64,000 nucleotides of DNA from Vespa crabro (taxonomy: Eukaryota > Arthropoda > Insecta > Hymenoptera > Vespidae): positions 10,263,999-10,327,998 of the forward strand of contig NC_060956.1 of assembly GCF_910589235.1 (NCBI RefSeq), written 5' to 3'. Numbering within the stretch: position 1 is the first letter of the stretch; every line of letters begins with the position of its first letter. The notes under the pieces were generated by a model, which was not told where the DNA came from, made no database searches, and saw only the letters and a program-made list of their open reading frames with translations. Shown here piece after piece: positions 61,600 through 64,000 of the stretch. The position numbers were made by a program, and so were the translations under genes.

Positions 61600-61660
61600 A
61601 ATAGGTAGATATATAGATAGATAGATAGATAAATAGAGAAAGAGAGAGAGAGAGAGAGAG
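61600..61660. repeat. (GATA)n-(GA)n tract
   Basis: GATA units then GA. Confidence 0.9.
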
Positions 61661-62407
61661 GAATCTTCTCTTGAGTTCACGTAGAATGTCTTATTTACTG
61701 ATAAAATAAAAAAAATAAATTAATACAAACAATAGATCTTATCAAAAATAATTACACAAAAAGCATATTTACAGTAATTTCTCGCAAAACAGAAACAATG
61801 AAAGTAATTTATTTATTGTTTATACATACATATATACATATATATATTTTTTATATTTTCTATATAAAAAATATATATATATATATTTTATAATATTTTC
61901 TTATATAAAAATATTTAATAAACTGTAATATACATGTATATTAAATATTTTTATATTTCATATACATATAAGTATGTTGTAAGCTTCTCAATTCAATTTG
62001 AAATGAATTTCATATTTATTTTCAAAAAATTGGTAGTTAGAATTATAGTTTTTGTATAATTGCTATTAGTTAGATTTATTAATAGTATTAATTCACGTTA
62101 ATTAATTCATCAATAAATTTATTGTGTATATCGTAAAAACATATATTATATATTTATACATATTGTAAAATATTTTTTATTGTACACTTGGTATATATCG
62201 AGTTAATTAATAAGAACATAAAAAAGTTTAATTAAAAAGAACATACTGATGTATTGTACATAAAAACATGAACAAGCTAAAGAATCAAAAAAAAGGAAAA
62301 GAAAAAATAATAAAATAACAACTTAAAAATTCACAAGACACGCAAGTTTACTCTTAACGATTTGAACTCTATCGATTGTGAATGATTTACATGACCATTT
62401 CTGTTCC

Positions 62408-62410
<3 letters not shown>
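61661..62410. other. Very AT-rich gene-free stretch
   Basis: TA-rich runs at 61825-61890. Nothing else. Confidence 0.5.

Positions 62411-62462
<52 letters not shown>
62411..62462. repeat. (CT)n microsatellite
   Basis: About 25 uninterrupted CT units. Confidence 0.93.
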
Positions 62463-62464
<2 letters not shown>

Positions 62465-62539
62465 TTTTTTCTCATTTGATAGAATGAATCTCTTGGATAT
62501 AATGTAGCGAAAAAAGTAAACAAGAACTGAAAAAACACA

Positions 62540-62730
62540 CGCGATTCCGAGTTCTCTCGGAGCAGATCGTGCACAAGGATTGTCAGGATTGTCGCGAGGA
62601 TTAATGGATTGCTTATATTCCTAGAGTCCTTCGGTTTTATTTTCCGCGTGGATAAACTGGTCACGAAGACCGATTTACTCTTGAGAGCGAACGCGCTTCC
62701 GCAGCTAGAAGATCGCTACAAGGATCACGT
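62540..62730. other. CpG-richer patch
   Basis: Non-repetitive and CpG-containing, with GGATTGTC occurring twice in 20 bp at 62577-62595. A 93-codon + frame crosses it without a known motif. A (CA)n run follows at 62776-62799. Confidence 0.3.
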
Positions 62731-62799
62731 TCTATCTCTTTCTCTTTCTCTTTCCTTCTCTCATATAAATCTTTACACACTCACACACACACACACAGA

Positions 62800-63700
62800 G
62801 TGCTCCGTTTATCTCGAAAAATTGAAATACAGATCTTGTGAGAAATTAAACTTATCAAAAAAATATTTTATACAGATTTGTTCTATATAAAAAGAGCCAG
62901 ATCATATGTTACCAAATTTTTTTTCTTTTTTTTTTTTTATAAGTCAAGTAATAAAGGAAATTTCAGACAAATTTTTTTTTTTTTTTTAGATGAATATATA
63001 TGTTCTTCTTTTCATAGTTCGATGACATTTCTTCAGACCGTATTAGGCTATTTATTATTGTAAAACATATTTTATATTTTATTTATTAATTATTATTGTA
63101 TAAATTATATTATAAATTTATGAGTATCTAAGGAATATAAATAATCCTTTAAGGCGGAATTACTTACGAAATAAACTTCGTTTACTTAGATCGGTAATTT
63201 GACAAGCATAAAGAAAAATAAGAAGTTCTGCCTTTAGTTTACACAAAAATTTATACTATAATTTATAAAAATAAATAACCTCATATGGCACGTTATTGAA
63301 TTCATTCTTGACAAATGCTATCAAACTGTAGAAAGAAAAATATATAGTTCCATTTAAAAAAAAAATGAATTCGATTTTGAAGTTTTTTCCATCATACGAT
63401 TTGTAAAATACAAATTGGCACAGTATGTTAAAGTTTTCCTATTAAACAAATCTGAAAAAAAGATTTTTTTAGTAGGTTCACGCATTTACGAGATATTCCA
63501 ATTTTTCGAGATAAATGAAAAATAATATATATCTTATGTGATCTCGAATTTTTTTTTTGATCGTAACATCGATTGTAGCGAGTTTGATGACTCTCCCCGA
63601 AAGATTAATGATAGCGATGCTGTGTTTCGAAAGATAATAGACCGAACAAACATAGAGAAAGAGAAAGAAAGAGAGGAAAAATAGAATAAATGGACATGTA
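62800..63700. other. AT-rich gene-free stretch
   Basis: T runs at 62918-62940 and 62971-62988. No gene seen. Confidence 0.5.
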
Positions 63701-63960
63701 GATAGAGGTGGTCGTAAAGAGTGTGATACCGTTAGATCTCTCGAAATGCATATAGGTACATATATCGTTGCCTTTTACCTATCCTTACTTACGACTTAGC
63801 TTTTCAGGGCTTTCAGGAGAGGATATAGGAGGGCCGATACGAGAAAAAGAGATACAAATCAATGATATTGCTGGATTACTTCGATACCAGCGACTATTTC
63901 GATTTTGTTTGCTGTAAATAAAACGGCCAGGAAGAGAGAGGAAGAGATAAGAATAGTTAC
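63701..63960 (+). other. CpG-richer patch, possible terminal exon
   Basis: A pyrimidine-rich run ends in TTTTCAG at about 63803-63808, a good 3' splice site shape. After it one frame stays open for about 36 codons (LSGEDIGGPIREKEIQINDI and onward) to a TAA at about 63915-63917 that overlaps an AATAAA. This could be the end of a gene, but the peptide is unknown to me and the frame is short. Confidence 0.15.
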
Positions 63961-63964
63961 ATCG

Positions 63965-64000
63965 TTGTCTCTCTTCTCTCTCTTTCTCTCTTTCCCTCTC
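63965..64000. repeat. (CT)n tract reaching the window end
   Basis: Pyrimidine tract cut by the window edge. Confidence 0.85.

Overview
The window reads as animal, most likely insect, nuclear DNA. It is strongly AT-rich, it has no operons or ribosome-binding sites, and its only clear gene is split by five short GT-AG introns. It is crowded with (GA)n/(CT)n, (TA)n and (GAAA)n microsatellites and carries a broken Tc1-like transposon. The alternation of AT-rich DNA with short CpG-containing patches, together with the very dense GA tracts, would fit a hymenopteran such as a wasp or bee. That placement is inference; a database search of the one gene would settle it.

The one gene supported end to end is UDP-galactose 4-epimerase (GALE) on the + strand at 12914-14522. 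It has six coding exons, 353 residues and an intact active site. It is followed by candidate poly(A) signals and a 34-bp minisatellite. A CpG-rich island at about 10.48-11.35 kb upstream may hold a promoter. A good initiator and a good splice donor there lie on the minus strand, so it may serve a gene running left, GALE, or both.

The left end (1-1115) holds a Tc1-like transposase pseudogene on the minus strand that runs out of the window. From 1.1 to 10.4 kb there is AT-rich DNA with microsatellites, two inverted repeats, one old tandem duplication and a few CpG-richer patches. From 15 to 31 kb there is a large gene-poor tract with further diverged tandem duplications. At 32-35 kb long purine and pyrimidine tracts surround a CpG-richer segment. 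This has an initiator plus downstream promoter element match and a short signal-peptide-like reading frame, which could be the first exon of a secreted-protein gene whose remaining exons I cannot identify. The 35.6-37.9 kb interval contains a paired palindromic motif and a degenerate repeat array. The rest, 38-64 kb, is again gene-poor. It holds minisatellites at 44.3, 49.1 and 51.0 kb, a possible LTR-retrotransposon remnant at 53.7-54.7 kb, and CpG-richer patches with promoter- or enhancer-like motifs.

Nearly all long open frames outside GALE are translations of microsatellites (Ser/Leu from CT, Arg/Glu from GA, Tyr/Ile from TA) and were not called. I found no convincing previously undescribed system. 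The items most worth a second look are the GALE substrate-specificity residue, the candidate first exon near 32.6-33.1 kb, the LTR-like segment, and the unusual number of diverged tandem duplications.
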